DNA of 64,000 nt from Pseudoflavonifractor sp. An85 (GTDB lineage: Bacteria > Bacillota > Clostridia > Oscillospirales > Oscillospiraceae), in NCBI RefSeq assembly GCF_002161235.1, contig NZ_NFHE01000002.1, positions 1 to 64,000 of the forward strand. Reading direction: 5' to 3'. The translations under genes and the position numbers were made by a program. Position 1 is the first letter of the stretch. Each line of letters begins with the position of its first letter. A model generated the notes under the pieces. That model saw only the letters and a list, made by a program, of their open reading frames with translations, searched no databases and was not told the origin of the DNA. Positions 7,856 through 15,944 of the stretch are shown piece after piece.

Positions 7856-8215
7856 TCATAGACTGTGACTTTGGCGACGGCTGCATGCTTCGCACTGGGG
7901 ATATATGTAACGTTGAGGGCGCATTTGCCCAGAGACGTTGACATACAAAGGATATCGGTGGGAATGGCAATATTGAAATAGGCCATGCAGTGGGTAGCGG
8001 ACCGGATAGCGGGTTTGATACATCAGATCTTGACTTTCTACCACATAAACGAAGGGGGTGATAGACTGGATATACTGCATTTTTTGCGGCCACCACCATG
8101 CAGATGTGGGGGGGTGGTGATCGCCGATCCAACTCGTCTCCAAGAAATGCCCATTTACCCACCGCCCTCCATCCAGCCTAACCCCACAGGTGTGGCAACG
8201 AAAGGGAAGCCCCAA
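7856..8215 (-). CDS. hypothetical Cys-rich protein of the DUF2589 operon
   Basis: This frame has up to 119 residues and opens at a TTG (8213-8215); an in-frame TAG lies 12 codons further upstream. The start is uncertain because no ribosome-binding site is obvious and the frame overlaps the preceding gene by 61 bp. An N-terminal CHTCG and a C-terminal CEACSRR could form a zinc knuckle pair. The middle is rich in Tyr, Trp, Pro and His (PPTSAWWWPQKMQYIQSI). If the overlap is real, translational coupling or frameshifting from the upstream frame is possible. Moderate confidence that it is expressed. Confidence 0.45.
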   Translation of the reverse strand: MGLPFRCHTCGVRLDGGRWVNGHFLETSWIGDHHPPTSAWWWPQKMQYIQSITPFVYVVESQDLMYQTRYPVRYPLHGLFQYCHSHRYPLYVNVSGQMRPQRYIYPQCEACSRRQSHSL

Positions 8216-8511
8216 GCGTTGATATGCCTCTCGTAAGTGCTGTTTGGCGTGGCGCTGTCGCTATCCGTGGCGATGCCCAGGCATGGAAACTCAGCATGTC
8301 CAGGATATAATGTATTATGCCCGGATATATTTGGCGGTGTCAATACAAATGGTGGTGACGCCGACATGCGTTGTGTGTTGTGAGGCAAACGAAAGGTCTG
8401 CATGACATATCGTATGCCTATGGAGCTTATGGAACTAGGGTCAGAGTTGGCAGATCTGCGGGCCAATCTTGGGAGGATTGGCTGCCGTTTTGGTCTGTGA
8501 TATCTTCCCAT
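8155..8511 (-). CDS. first gene of the DUF2589 operon, hypothetical Ser/Pro-rich protein
   Basis: This 118-codon frame has a very good ribosome-binding site (AAAGGAGGGACGAGC) before its ATG at 8509-8511. The product is rich in Ser, Pro, Asn and Arg without hydrophobic segments (PKRQPILPRLARRSANSDPSSISS, TPPNISGHN). Base composition is lower in GC than the flanking genes, and other frames of the same stretch also read well, so a frame error or decay cannot be excluded. It overlaps the next frame by 61 bp. No family recognised. Confidence 0.4.
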   Translation of the reverse strand: MGRYHRPKRQPILPRLARRSANSDPSSISSIGIRYVMQTFRLPHNTQRMSASPPFVLTPPNISGHNTLYPGHAEFPCLGIATDSDSATPNSTYERHINAWGFPFVATPVGLGWMEGGG

Positions 8512-8612
8512 GCTCGTCCCTCCTTTCTTGCTACTGCATTCTATGCGCTGGGGAAGGAGATAGAACTACCATAAAAAGAAACATCGGTCAGGCAAATCGC
8601 GGGGGGCTGATG

Positions 8613-8645
8613 AAAAAACGGCGGGGATCATCCCCGCCGTTTTTT
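8613..8645. terminator. strong bidirectional terminator without an obvious upstream gene
   Basis: A perfect 15-bp stem (AAAAAACGGCGGGGA / TCCCCGCCGTTTTTT, 3-nt loop) has T-runs on both strands. No rightward gene ends here, and the leftward operon starts at 8511. It either insulates the divergent operons or ends an unannotated short RNA. Confidence 0.75.
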
Positions 8646-8665
8646 GCGTGGGAAAGGGCTGGGGA

Positions 8666-8694
8666 TTGCCTTGGGTGGGGAAGAATGATATAAT
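8666..8694 (+). promoter_or_regulatory. polA operon promoter
   Basis: -35 TTGCCT (8666-8671), 17-bp spacer, -10 TATAAT (8689-8694), 43 bp before the polA start. Confidence 0.75.
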
Positions 8695-8737
8695 GAAACG
8701 CTAGTATGAATCCCAAATGGGGAAGGAGAGCCACACT

Positions 8738-11401
8738 ATGAAGCTCATGGTCATCGACGGAAACTCCATCGTCAACCGGGCCTTTTACGGGGTCAGCCAG
8801 AATCTGTCCACCCGGGAGGGCCTGCCCACCAACGCCATTTTCGGCTTTGTCAACATCCTCTTAAAGCTGCTGGACGAGGAGAAGCCGGAGGGGTTAGCGG
8901 TGGCCTTTGATTTGAAGGCTCCCACCTTCCGCCATCTGGCGTATGAAGGGTACAAGGCCCAGCGCAAGGGGATGCCGGAGGAATTGGCGGTGCAGATGCC
9001 GGTTTTGAAGCGGCTGCTGGACGCCATGAACATCCGCCGCTATGAATTGGAGGGCTGGGAGGCCGACGACCTGCTGGGCACCATGGCCCGGGTAAACGGG
9101 GAGGAGGGCGGCCAGACCGTGGTGGTTACGGGAGACAAGGACTCTCTCCAGCTCATTACTGACTCCACCACCGTCAAGCTGGTGTCCACCCGTATGGGCC
9201 GCACCACCACCCGCAACATGACCCCCGAAGTGTTCCGGGAGGAGTATGGTTTCGACCCCATCCACATCATCGACTTGAAGGCCCTCATGGGGGATACGTC
9301 CGACAACATCCCCGGGGTCAAGGGCATCGGAGAGAAAACCGCCATGGCCCTGCTGGCCCAGTACCCCTCCATTGACGAGCTGTACGCCCACCTGGATACG
9401 GTGGAGGTCAAGCCCGCCGCCCGCAAGAAGTTGGTGGAGGGGGAGGGGGACGCCCGGATGAGCTACGACCTGGCCACCATCCGCTGTGAGGCACCCATGG
9501 ACTTCCACCCCCAGGACACCCTGCGCCAGCCCTTCCACAACGACGAGCTGTACCAGCTGCTGCTGGAGTTGGAGTTCTCCAAGTTCATCGACAAGTTGGG
9601 GGTGCGTCCCACTTCCACACCGGTGGCCGAAGCTGTGGAAGAAACCCACGAAATTCGGGTGGAGGGGGTGGACCTCACGGACGAGGAGCAGCTGGCCCAG
9701 GTGCTGCCAAAGTGGGAGAAGGCAGACTTCGTAGCGGTGCTCCCCATGCCCAATCTGGACGGGGTGACGGTGGGCCTCACTGAGGGGAACAAGGACTGGC
9801 TGTATGACGTGCGCAGCAGCCGCTACCAAGGGGACTACCAGGCCCTGTTGACCCAACTCTTTGGCCCAAAGGTGAAAAAAGTGGCCCATGGAGTGAAAGA
9901 ACTGTGCGAGAAGCTGCTGGAAGAGGGCATTCAAGGCGAAGGCTTTGTCTTTGACACCCAGTTGGCCGCCTATCTGCTGGATCCCACGGCGGGCAGCTAT
10001 GAGTTGTCCAAGCTGTCCATGCAGTATTTTAAAAAGGAGCTGGAGGAGGCCAGGGCCTGGCGGGATGAGGAGGCCTTCGAGGCCCTGCCTGACCAGGTGA
10101 AGGCCCAGACCAAATGGTATGAAGACAACGCCTTCATTGAGGCCCTCTACGAGAAGCTGGCCCCCCAGCTGGACGAGCTGGGGCTGACCAAGTTGCTCCA
10201 GGAGATGGAGATTCCTCTGTGTTCCGTGTTGGCCAACATGGAGCGGCGGGGGGTCCTGGTGGACCGGGGCGCCCTGTCACGGTTTGGCGAGATGCTCACC
10301 GGGCGCATTGCGGACATCCAGAAGGAAATTTATGACCAGGCTGGGGAGGAGTTCAACATCCTCTCTCCCAAGCAGCTGGGCCACATTCTGTTTGAAAAAC
10401 TGGGACTGCCCCCCATCAAAAAGACCAAGACTGGCTACTCCACCAACGCCGAGGTGTTGGAGAAGCTGCAATATCAGCACCCCATCGTCTCCCTGGTGCT
10501 GGAGTACCGACAGCTGACCAAGCTCAACTCCACCTATGTGGAGGGGCTGAGCAAGGTCATTGCCCCCGATGGGCGCATCCACACCAGCTTCCAGAATACC
10601 GTCACCGCCACCGGGCGGCTGTCCTCCACCGAGCCCAACTTGCAGAACATCCCCGTGCGCACCGCTTTGGGCGCGGAAATGCGCACCATGTTTGTCTCTC
10701 GACCGGGCTGGGTGCTGGTGGATGCGGACTATTCTCAAATTGAGCTGCGGCTGCTGGCCCACATGTCCGGGGACGAGGAAATGATTCGTGCCTTCCAGGA
10801 TGGAGTGGACATCCACACCGTCACCGCCTCCCAGGTCTTTGGGGTGTCCCCGGACCGGGTCACCAGCGACATGCGTCGGGCGGCCAAGGCGGTGAACTTT
10901 GGCATCGTCTACGGCATTTCCCCCTTCTCCCTGTCCCAGGATATCCACGTGTCTGTGGCCCAGGCGAAAAACTATATGGAGAAGTATTTCGCCCATTACG
11001 CCGGAGTGCGGGCCTATATGGACGGGGTAGTGGAGCAGGGCAAGAGCCAGGGCTACGTCTCCACCCTGTATGGCCGCCGCCGCTGGCTGCCCGAGCTGAA
11101 AAGCTCCAACTTCAACACCCGTAGCTTTGGCGAGCGGGTGGCCCTGAATATGCCCATCCAGGGCACCGCCGCTGACATCATCAAGCTGGCCATGATCCGG
11201 GTGGAGAACCGCCTGAAGCAAGAGGGGCTCCAGGCCCAGCTGGTGCTGCAAGTCCACGACGAACTCATTGTGGAGTGCCCCCAGGAGGAGGCGGACACCG
11301 TGGCAAAGCTTCTCACCCAGGAGATGGAGGGGGTGGCCCAGCTGGCCGTGCCCCTCACCGCCGAGGCCAAGGTGGGCCAGACCTGGGCCCAGGCCCACTA
11401 A
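8738..11401 (+). CDS. polA: DNA polymerase I
   Basis: This 887-residue family A polymerase acts in Okazaki-fragment processing and repair. The ATG at 8738 follows GGAAGGAG. Residues 1 to about 290 are the 5' nuclease (VIDGNSIVNRAFYG, the acidic cluster EGWEADDLLGT, VVTGDKDSLQL, LMGDTSDNIPGVKGIGEKTA). The central domain (about 310-470) lacks the DxE and YxxxD carboxylates of the proofreading exonuclease, so it should be inactive, as in Bacillus. The polymerase domain has motif A (DADYSQIELR, about 661-670), motif B (RRAAKAVNFGIVYG, about 713) and motif C (QVHDELIVE, about 838). It leads an operon with rimI, a GNAT gene and tsaD. Confidence 0.97.
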   Translation: MKLMVIDGNSIVNRAFYGVSQNLSTREGLPTNAIFGFVNILLKLLDEEKPEGLAVAFDLKAPTFRHLAYEGYKAQRKGMPEELAVQMPVLKRLLDAMNIRRYELEGWEADDLLGTMARVNGEEGGQTVVVTGDKDSLQLITDSTTVKLVSTRMGRTTTRNMTPEVFREEYGFDPIHIIDLKALMGDTSDNIPGVKGIGEKTAMALLAQYPSIDELYAHLDTVEVKPAARKKLVEGEGDARMSYDLATIRCEAPMDFHPQDTLRQPFHNDELYQLLLELEFSKFIDKLGVRPTSTPVAEAVEETHEIRVEGVDLTDEEQLAQVLPKWEKADFVAVLPMPNLDGVTVGLTEGNKDWLYDVRSSRYQGDYQALLTQLFGPKVKKVAHGVKELCEKLLEEGIQGEGFVFDTQLAAYLLDPTAGSYELSKLSMQYFKKELEEARAWRDEEAFEALPDQVKAQTKWYEDNAFIEALYEKLAPQLDELGLTKLLQEMEIPLCSVLANMERRGVLVDRGALSRFGEMLTGRIADIQKEIYDQAGEEFNILSPKQLGHILFEKLGLPPIKKTKTGYSTNAEVLEKLQYQHPIVSLVLEYRQLTKLNSTYVEGLSKVIAPDGRIHTSFQNTVTATGRLSSTEPNLQNIPVRTALGAEMRTMFVSRPGWVLVDADYSQIELRLLAHMSGDEEMIRAFQDGVDIHTVTASQVFGVSPDRVTSDMRRAAKAVNFGIVYGISPFSLSQDIHVSVAQAKNYMEKYFAHYAGVRAYMDGVVEQGKSQGYVSTLYGRRRWLPELKSSNFNTRSFGERVALNMPIQGTAADIIKLAMIRVENRLKQEGLQAQLVLQVHDELIVECPQEEADTVAKLLTQEMEGVAQLAVPLTAEAKVGQTWAQAH

Positions 11402-11418
11402 ACAGGAGGTAGAAATCT

Positions 11419-11883
11419 GTGAAGTATACACTCACTCCCATGACCGCCGAGCACATCCCCCAGATTGCAGCTCTGGAGCGGGCCTGCTTCTCCCACCCCT
11501 GGACGGAGAGCATGCTCCAACAGGAGCTGTGGAACGAGGCCGCCGTCATTGTTGTGGCCGTGCGGGAGGACGGCGTGGTGCTGGGCTACGCCGGATTGCA
11601 GACGGTGCTGGACGAGGGATATGTTAATAATGTGGCGGTGGCCGCCAACGTCCGCCGCCAGGGCATTGCCGACGAGCTGATTGCCGCCTTTGTCCGCTTT
11701 GGACAGGCCAAGCTGTCCTTTTTGACCCTGGAGGTACGGGCCTCCAATGCTCCCGCCATTGCCCTGTACATGAAGCACGGCTTTGCCCAGGTGGGACGGC
11801 GGAGAGACTACTACGACGACCCCAAAGAGGATGCCATTTTGATGACACTGGAGTTTGACCATGGAACTCAAAACGCTGAATGA
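11419..11883 (+). CDS. rimI: [ribosomal protein bS18]-alanine N-acetyltransferase
   Basis: This 154-residue GNAT enzyme starts at a GTG 8 nt after AGGAGGT. It has the RimI signature of a short N-terminal helix with ERACFSHPW, the strand VLGYAGLQTV, VNNVAVAANVRRQGIADELI (acetyl-CoA loop of the R/QxxG/A type) and EVRASNAPAIALYMKHGFAQVGRRRDYY. RimI acetylates the N-terminus of bS18. In many Firmicutes it sits beside tsaE/tsaB/tsaD; here tsaD is two genes away while tsaB and tsaE are not in the window. It overlaps the next gene by 23 bp. Confidence 0.88.
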   Translation: MKYTLTPMTAEHIPQIAALERACFSHPWTESMLQQELWNEAAVIVVAVREDGVVLGYAGLQTVLDEGYVNNVAVAANVRRQGIADELIAAFVRFGQAKLSFLTLEVRASNAPAIALYMKHGFAQVGRRRDYYDDPKEDAILMTLEFDHGTQNAE

Positions 11884-12493
11884 AAAGGAACTGACCGCCC
11901 TGTACCGGGACGAAATGGAATATGACTTTCCCAAAAGTGAGCTCAAGCCCCTGGGTGCCATGCTGCGCCTGATGGAGCTGGGCCAATACGATCCCCTGTT
12001 GGTGACTGAGAACGGGGAAGCGGTGGGCTACGCCATGATGTGGCTACCCAAGTCCCGCCAAGGCGGGTTGCTGGAGTACCTGGGGGTATTGCGGGGCAAG
12101 CGCAGCTCAGGGCTGGGCTCCCAGATTTTGTCCCTGTTGCAGGAGCGATATGGACAGCTGTTTGGAGAGGCGGAGGCCCCCACCAGCGACAACGAGGAAG
12201 AAAACGACCTGCGCCGCCGTCGCATTGGATTTTATCAGCGCAACGGCTTCCGGGTGCTGGACTATGAGTGCGCCCTGTTCGGCGTGCATTTTAACTGCCT
12301 GTACTGCGGGCCCCAGCGGGATGACCGGGCGGTAGAGCAGCTCCACCGCAGCGTCTACGCCGATTATTTCACCCCCCAGCACATGCAACGGTATATTCAA
12401 CTGCCTCTGAAAGAGGGGGAGGACATTCATCCCGCCCCCGCCTGGACCGAGGAGTATGACCCCTTGGAATACGAGAGAAAGGTGATTGTATGA
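11861..12493 (+). CDS. GNAT family N-acetyltransferase
   Basis: This 210-residue protein starts at ATG 11861 with GGAG upstream, inside the 3' end of rimI. GNAT-like elements are GYAMMWLPKSRQGGLLEYLGVLRGKRSSGLGSQILSLL (strand and acetyl-CoA loop) and RRRRIGFYQRNGFRVLDYECALFGVHFNCLYCG. The substrate is unknown. The position between rimI and tsaD, with an ATGA overlap to tsaD, suggests co-expression with translation and tRNA modification genes but does not reveal the target. The C-terminal 50 residues (YADYFTPQHMQRYIQLP onward) lie outside the core fold. Confidence 0.75.
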   Translation: MELKTLNEKELTALYRDEMEYDFPKSELKPLGAMLRLMELGQYDPLLVTENGEAVGYAMMWLPKSRQGGLLEYLGVLRGKRSSGLGSQILSLLQERYGQLFGEAEAPTSDNEEENDLRRRRIGFYQRNGFRVLDYECALFGVHFNCLYCGPQRDDRAVEQLHRSVYADYFTPQHMQRYIQLPLKEGEDIHPAPAWTEEYDPLEYERKVIV

Positions 12494-13500
12494 AGATTCT
12501 AGCCTTTGAATCCTCCTGCGACGAGACCGCCGCTGCGGTGATGGAGGATGGCCGCACCATATTGTCCTCGGTGATTGCCTCTTCGGCGGATATGCACGCC
12601 ATTTACGGCGGCGTGGTGCCGGAGATTGCCTCCCGCAAGCACGTGGAGGCCATTTCCGGCCTGGCCGACGAGGCCCTGCGTCAGGCGGGTGTGGATAAGT
12701 CGGACATTGACGCTGTGGCGGTGACCCACGCCCCGGGCCTCATTGGTGCTTTGCTGGTGGGGGTGTCCTTTGCCAAATCGGTGGCTTACGGCTTGGGTGT
12801 GCCCCTCATCCCCGTACACCACGTGCGGGGCCACATTGCCGCCAACTACATCGCCCACGCCGACCTGGAGCCGCCCTTTTTGTGCCTGTGCGTCTCCGGC
12901 GGCACCACTGCCCTGGTGGATGTGAAGGACTACACCCACTTTGAGGTGCTGGGTGGCACCCGGGACGATGCCGCAGGCGAGTGCTTTGACAAAATTGCCC
13001 GGGTGTTGGGCCTGGGCTATCCCGGCGGAGGCCCCATGGACAAAATGGCCCAGGGGGGCAATGACAAAGCCTACACCTTCCCCCGGGCGCATGTGGCAGA
13101 TCATCCCCTGGACATGTCCTTCTCGGGGCTGAAAACTGCCGTACTCAACACCGTTCACAACGCCCAACAGAAGGGGGAGGAGCTGAATCTCCACGACCTG
13201 GCCGCCTCCTTTGCCGCTGCCGTGTCCGACACCTTGGTGCCCCGCACCATGGAGGCCAACCGGATGTTGGGTTACAACAAGATCGCCGTGGCCGGCGGCG
13301 TAGCCGCCAACAGCCGCATCCGGGCAGATTTGCAGCGGGAGTGCGAGAAAGTGGGGGCCAAGCTGTGGCTGCCGCCCCTGTCCTTGTGTGGAGATAATGC
13401 GGCGATGATTGGATGCCAGGGCTACTATGAATACTTGGCTGGCAACACCGCCGGGTGGGACTTAAACGCCAAGGCCAGTCTGGACATTTCCAAAGGATAA
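12490..13500 (+). CDS. tsaD: tRNA N6-adenosine threonylcarbamoyltransferase
   Basis: This 336-residue ASKHA-fold enzyme transfers threonylcarbamoyl to A37 of ANN-decoding tRNAs. The start overlaps the upstream stop (ATGA). Motifs are the N-terminal ILAFESSCDETAAAV, YGGVVPEIASRKHVE, the metal-binding HHVRGH (about residues 110-115), CLCVSGGTTALV, GGTRDDAAGECFDKIARVLGLGYPGG, SGLKTAVLN and VAGGVAANSRIR. The extreme 3' end is duplicated behind a structured insertion. The present C-terminus reads ISKG, while the duplicate further on reads ISKDR before a stop, so the downstream copy may be the ancestral end. Confidence 0.96.
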   Translation: MKILAFESSCDETAAAVMEDGRTILSSVIASSADMHAIYGGVVPEIASRKHVEAISGLADEALRQAGVDKSDIDAVAVTHAPGLIGALLVGVSFAKSVAYGLGVPLIPVHHVRGHIAANYIAHADLEPPFLCLCVSGGTTALVDVKDYTHFEVLGGTRDDAAGECFDKIARVLGLGYPGGGPMDKMAQGGNDKAYTFPRAHVADHPLDMSFSGLKTAVLNTVHNAQQKGEELNLHDLAASFAAAVSDTLVPRTMEANRMLGYNKIAVAGGVAANSRIRADLQRECEKVGAKLWLPPLSLCGDNAAMIGCQGYYEYLAGNTAGWDLNAKASLDISKG

Positions 13501-13718
13501 CAGTCCCACTGGCGGTGTTGCCCGGGGACCCCGCAGGGCGGGGCGGCGCAGATGCGCCGTACGAGTATTTTCCCATGGGGAAAATCTCGGCGCAGGGGGA
13601 ATTCACTTCCCCCGAGCATTGAAATCATACAGGGTTCCCACGGAGCTGTGCTCCGTGGGAGTACAACACCGTCGGGTGGGACTTAAACGCCAAGGCCAGT
13701 CTGGACATTTCCAAGGAT
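13441..13718 (+). repeat. structured repeat element A inserted behind tsaD, with duplicated gene end
   Basis: The end of tsaD (13443-13498) recurs at 13664-13718 with one substitution and one missing base. Between them lie an inverted copy of 13441-13462 at 13502-13522 and five hairpins: 13529-13543, 13545-13558, 13567-13585, 13595-13613 and 13636-13660. The same five-hairpin module occurs behind efp (element B). The element is non-coding and starts directly at the tsaD stop codon. The mRNA end could fold back on itself through the inverted copy. Confidence 0.8.
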
Positions 13719-13865
13719 CGCTGAGACTTCCACAATCCTTGTGCAAATTGTAGAAATATTTCTCTGTTTTTTTGGTGCGCCCCGAGTTTAGACCGCTGGG
13801 AACATTTGTTTCCCCTATATCTTGTGGAATTGTCGAATGCTGTCGAAATTCACGAACGATTTTTC

Positions 13866-13893
13866 TTGCATTTGATTCTTTCTCCCTTATACT
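13866..13893 (+). promoter_or_regulatory. promoter of the DUF6514-like gene
   Basis: -35 TTGCAT (13866-13871), 16-bp spacer, -10 TATACT (13888-13893). Two TGTCGAA repeats lie just upstream (about 13833-13850). Confidence 0.55.
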
Positions 13894-13925
13894 GTCATTT
13901 TAGAGAGAGGAAAGGAGAGGAAACT

Positions 13926-14204
13926 TTGGACACCCGCGAGATTTGTTTGGAAACACTAAACCTGCAAGACGAGGCAGGCGTGGAGCATTGCTTCCACTAT
14001 TTTATCGTTATGGAGCAGCTGGAACTGGAGGGCTACTCAGGAGAGAGTTACGGAGTGAAAATCGAGGAGAAGGAGACGGGGCAGATCGCTGTGGTGCCTC
14101 ATGTGACCACCTACTCCTCGGTGATTTACCAGCTGGCCCGCACGTTAATTGACCATCAGGTGACGCCTTGCACCCTGGTGGATGTGATACAGGATTGGCT
14201 CTGA
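13926..14204 (+). CDS. small DUF6514-like protein
   Basis: This 92-residue protein probably starts at TTG 13926, after AAAGGAGAGGAAAC; the open frame extends upstream only through promoter sequence. The compact alpha/beta sequence contains VEHCFHYFIVMEQL, SYGVKIEEKETGQIAVVPHVTTYSSVIYQLARTLIDHQVTPCTLVDVIQDWL. It matches my memory of a small family (DUF6514) widespread in Oscillospiraceae and of unknown function. It is monocistronic, with its own promoter and a strong terminator. Confidence 0.7.
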   Translation: MDTREICLETLNLQDEAGVEHCFHYFIVMEQLELEGYSGESYGVKIEEKETGQIAVVPHVTTYSSVIYQLARTLIDHQVTPCTLVDVIQDWL

Positions 14205-14212
14205 TAAAAGGA

Positions 14213-14242
14213 AAAATCGCGCCCATAAGGGCGCGATTTTTT
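14213..14242. terminator. bidirectional terminator
   Basis: AAAATCGCGCCC / GGGCGCGATTTT with a 4-nt loop is followed by a T-run on each strand. It separates converging genes. Confidence 0.85.
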
Positions 14243-14244
14243 GC

Positions 14245-15321
14245 TTATTGGGGTAGTGATAGAATGTCTTGAGCCACTTGGTCGGCCACCTGATACACCC
14301 CGTCAAAGTCCACATGGGGATTGTAGTAGCCCTCCAGTACGTCGTGGGCCTCTTTGGCCTGACGCAGGCCGTCGATGGCCTGATCCACCAAGGCCTGGGC
14401 CACCTTTTGGGCAAAACGCAGCCGGGGGCGGCTGGCCCGGTACACCTCCCGGTCCACCATGGCATCCAGCCGCAGGCGGCGGAAGGGGTGATGGGGCCAG
14501 GGGGTGTGGGAATTGGAGGTGACAAAGGCCAGGGACAGGTCGGGGAAGATGAGGTGGGCCAGTCGATCCGGGGCCATGGGGTCAGGGCAGGCCAGCACAC
14601 GGTGTCCGGTGGCCAGCGCGGCGGAGAGGATGGGGGCCAGCAGGTCATGGGCCAGACCGTAGCTGTCCCACAGCTCATAGACCCGGTCTGCCTGCCCTTC
14701 CACCGTCTCCCACAGGGTGAGACTGCCCTGGTGGGTCACCGCGGAGAGAAAGCCCTGGGTCTCCTCCCCGGGGGTGGCGGCTACGGGCTTGAGCTCCCGG
14801 GCAATGATGCCCCGGGCTCGACGGGCCAGCTTTTGGGTCAGCCAATCCGAGCTCACCCGGTCCCGCACGTCTCCCAGCAGCTCCCCCGCGGCCCCCAGGC
14901 AGCGGTACACCCGCTTGTAACAGGCGGAGCACTGGTGGGTGGCGGCGAGAATGGAGTCCTTTAGGGGCTGGAGTTCTTTCCAGTTGTAAAAGTGGCTTAA
15001 ATCCACGTACCGCTCTACCACGCCGGCGCAGGCGGGCTCCACTACGTGGGGGGCGGTTCCATCCACAACAGCTGCACCCAACTGTGGAAGTATCACCGCA
15101 TCCAGAGAACCCGGGTCTCCGGAGCAGGGAACTTCCACCACTTCATACCCAGCTTGTTGAGCCTTCTGGCCCACTCGGCGCATAAGGGAGGATTTTCCGC
15201 ACCCGGCCCCGCCCTTTAAGATGTACACAGCTTGGTGTTTGGTGGGGTCGGACAGCTGATGGTACAGGGAATAAAAGCCCAAAGGGGTGTTGCCACCCAG
15301 AAAATATTGAATATTTGGCAT
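14245..15321 (-). CDS. P-loop ATPase of unknown function
   Basis: This 358-residue protein starts at an ATG behind GAGGAGGCCTGACCG. The Walker A motif is KGGAGCGKSSLM (about residues 37-48). Strand VVEVPCSGDPGSLDAVILPQLGAAVVDGT then resembles the second half of a kinase-like P-loop core. A second region, HRVLACPDPMAPDRLAHLIFPDLSLAFVTSN, suggests an internal duplication or a paired domain. The layout recalls the clostridial proteins catalogued as PRK06851 (two P-loop halves), whose role is unknown. It is monocistronic and divergent from the LytTR gene. Confidence 0.65.
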   Translation of the reverse strand: MPNIQYFLGGNTPLGFYSLYHQLSDPTKHQAVYILKGGAGCGKSSLMRRVGQKAQQAGYEVVEVPCSGDPGSLDAVILPQLGAAVVDGTAPHVVEPACAGVVERYVDLSHFYNWKELQPLKDSILAATHQCSACYKRVYRCLGAAGELLGDVRDRVSSDWLTQKLARRARGIIARELKPVAATPGEETQGFLSAVTHQGSLTLWETVEGQADRVYELWDSYGLAHDLLAPILSAALATGHRVLACPDPMAPDRLAHLIFPDLSLAFVTSNSHTPWPHHPFRRLRLDAMVDREVYRASRPRLRFAQKVAQALVDQAIDGLRQAKEAHDVLEGYYNPHVDFDGVYQVADQVAQDILSLPQ

Positions 15322-15401
15322 CGGTCAGGCCTCCTCGGCAAAGAAATTACAACTCAACCTATGCCAAACTTGGGAAAGGGGTGAGAGTAACCAGGGGGAT
15401 G

Positions 15402-15474
15402 ACCGACCGCCTATGGGGCAAAACCGACCGATGGTAGAAAAACAGTGGAAATGCCCTCAGAGATTCTTTATACT
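15402..15474 (+). promoter_or_regulatory. LytTR-type direct-repeat operator and promoter
   Basis: Two exact ACCGACCG repeats (15402-15409 and 15423-15430) are spaced 21 bp, two helical turns, as LytTR dimers usually require. A -10 TATACT follows at 15469-15474, without a recognisable -35. This is the arrangement expected of an activator-dependent promoter that the LytTR protein controls itself. Confidence 0.6.
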
Positions 15475-15500
15475 AGCCTCAACCAGGGAGGTGATAGAGC

Positions 15501-15941
15501 ATGCAAGTGGAAATCAAACTGGACCCCAACTGTGAACAGACCCGCATTGTGGTGGTCACAGCCCAGGTGGATGAGCAGATCTATGATTTGGTGCAACAGC
15601 TGTCCCAGCAGTCGCCTACCATTTTGTCTGGCTTTCGCGGAGAGGAGGCGGAGATTTTGGACCCGTCCCAGCTTCTCCGGGTGTACGCCTCGGATGGGAA
15701 GGTGATGGCGGTGACTACCGGAGGAGAATACCTGTTGAAAATGCGACTGTACGAGGTGGAGAAACGGCTGGACAAACGAAACTTTGTGCGCATCTCCCAC
15801 TCGGAGATTATCAATCTCAAGCATGTGAAAAAATTTGACCTGAGCTATACCGGTACCATATGCGTCTGTTTCCTGGATGGGAGCACCTCCTATGTGTCCA
15901 GAAGAAATGTGGCGAAAATCAAAGAAGTATTGGGATTGTGA
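15501..15941 (+). CDS. LytTR family DNA-binding transcriptional regulator
   Basis: This 146-residue protein starts at ATG 15501 behind GGGAGGTGATAG. Residues 1-50 form a short alpha/beta N-terminal part (VEIKLDPNCEQTRIVVVTAQVDEQI), and residues about 55-146 form the LytTR domain (ILRVYASDGKVMAVTTGGEYLLKMRLYEVEKRL, FVRISHSEIINLKHVKKFD, VCFLDGSTSYVSRRNVAKIKEVL). There is no receiver domain, so it is not a classic two-component regulator. It is followed 3 bp later by a DUF3021 gene. This stand-alone LytTR plus DUF3021 pair is common in Firmicutes, where the membrane partner is thought to restrain the regulator. Confidence 0.88.
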   Translation: MQVEIKLDPNCEQTRIVVVTAQVDEQIYDLVQQLSQQSPTILSGFRGEEAEILDPSQLLRVYASDGKVMAVTTGGEYLLKMRLYEVEKRLDKRNFVRISHSEIINLKHVKKFDLSYTGTICVCFLDGSTSYVSRRNVAKIKEVLGL

Positions 15942-15944
15942 GGG

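Noticed and set aside
13501-13663. Element A as an ordinary terminator or integron attC site
   Set aside because: None of its hairpins is followed by a T-run, and there is no attC-type simple-site pair or integron integrase; the host-gene duplications fit neither.
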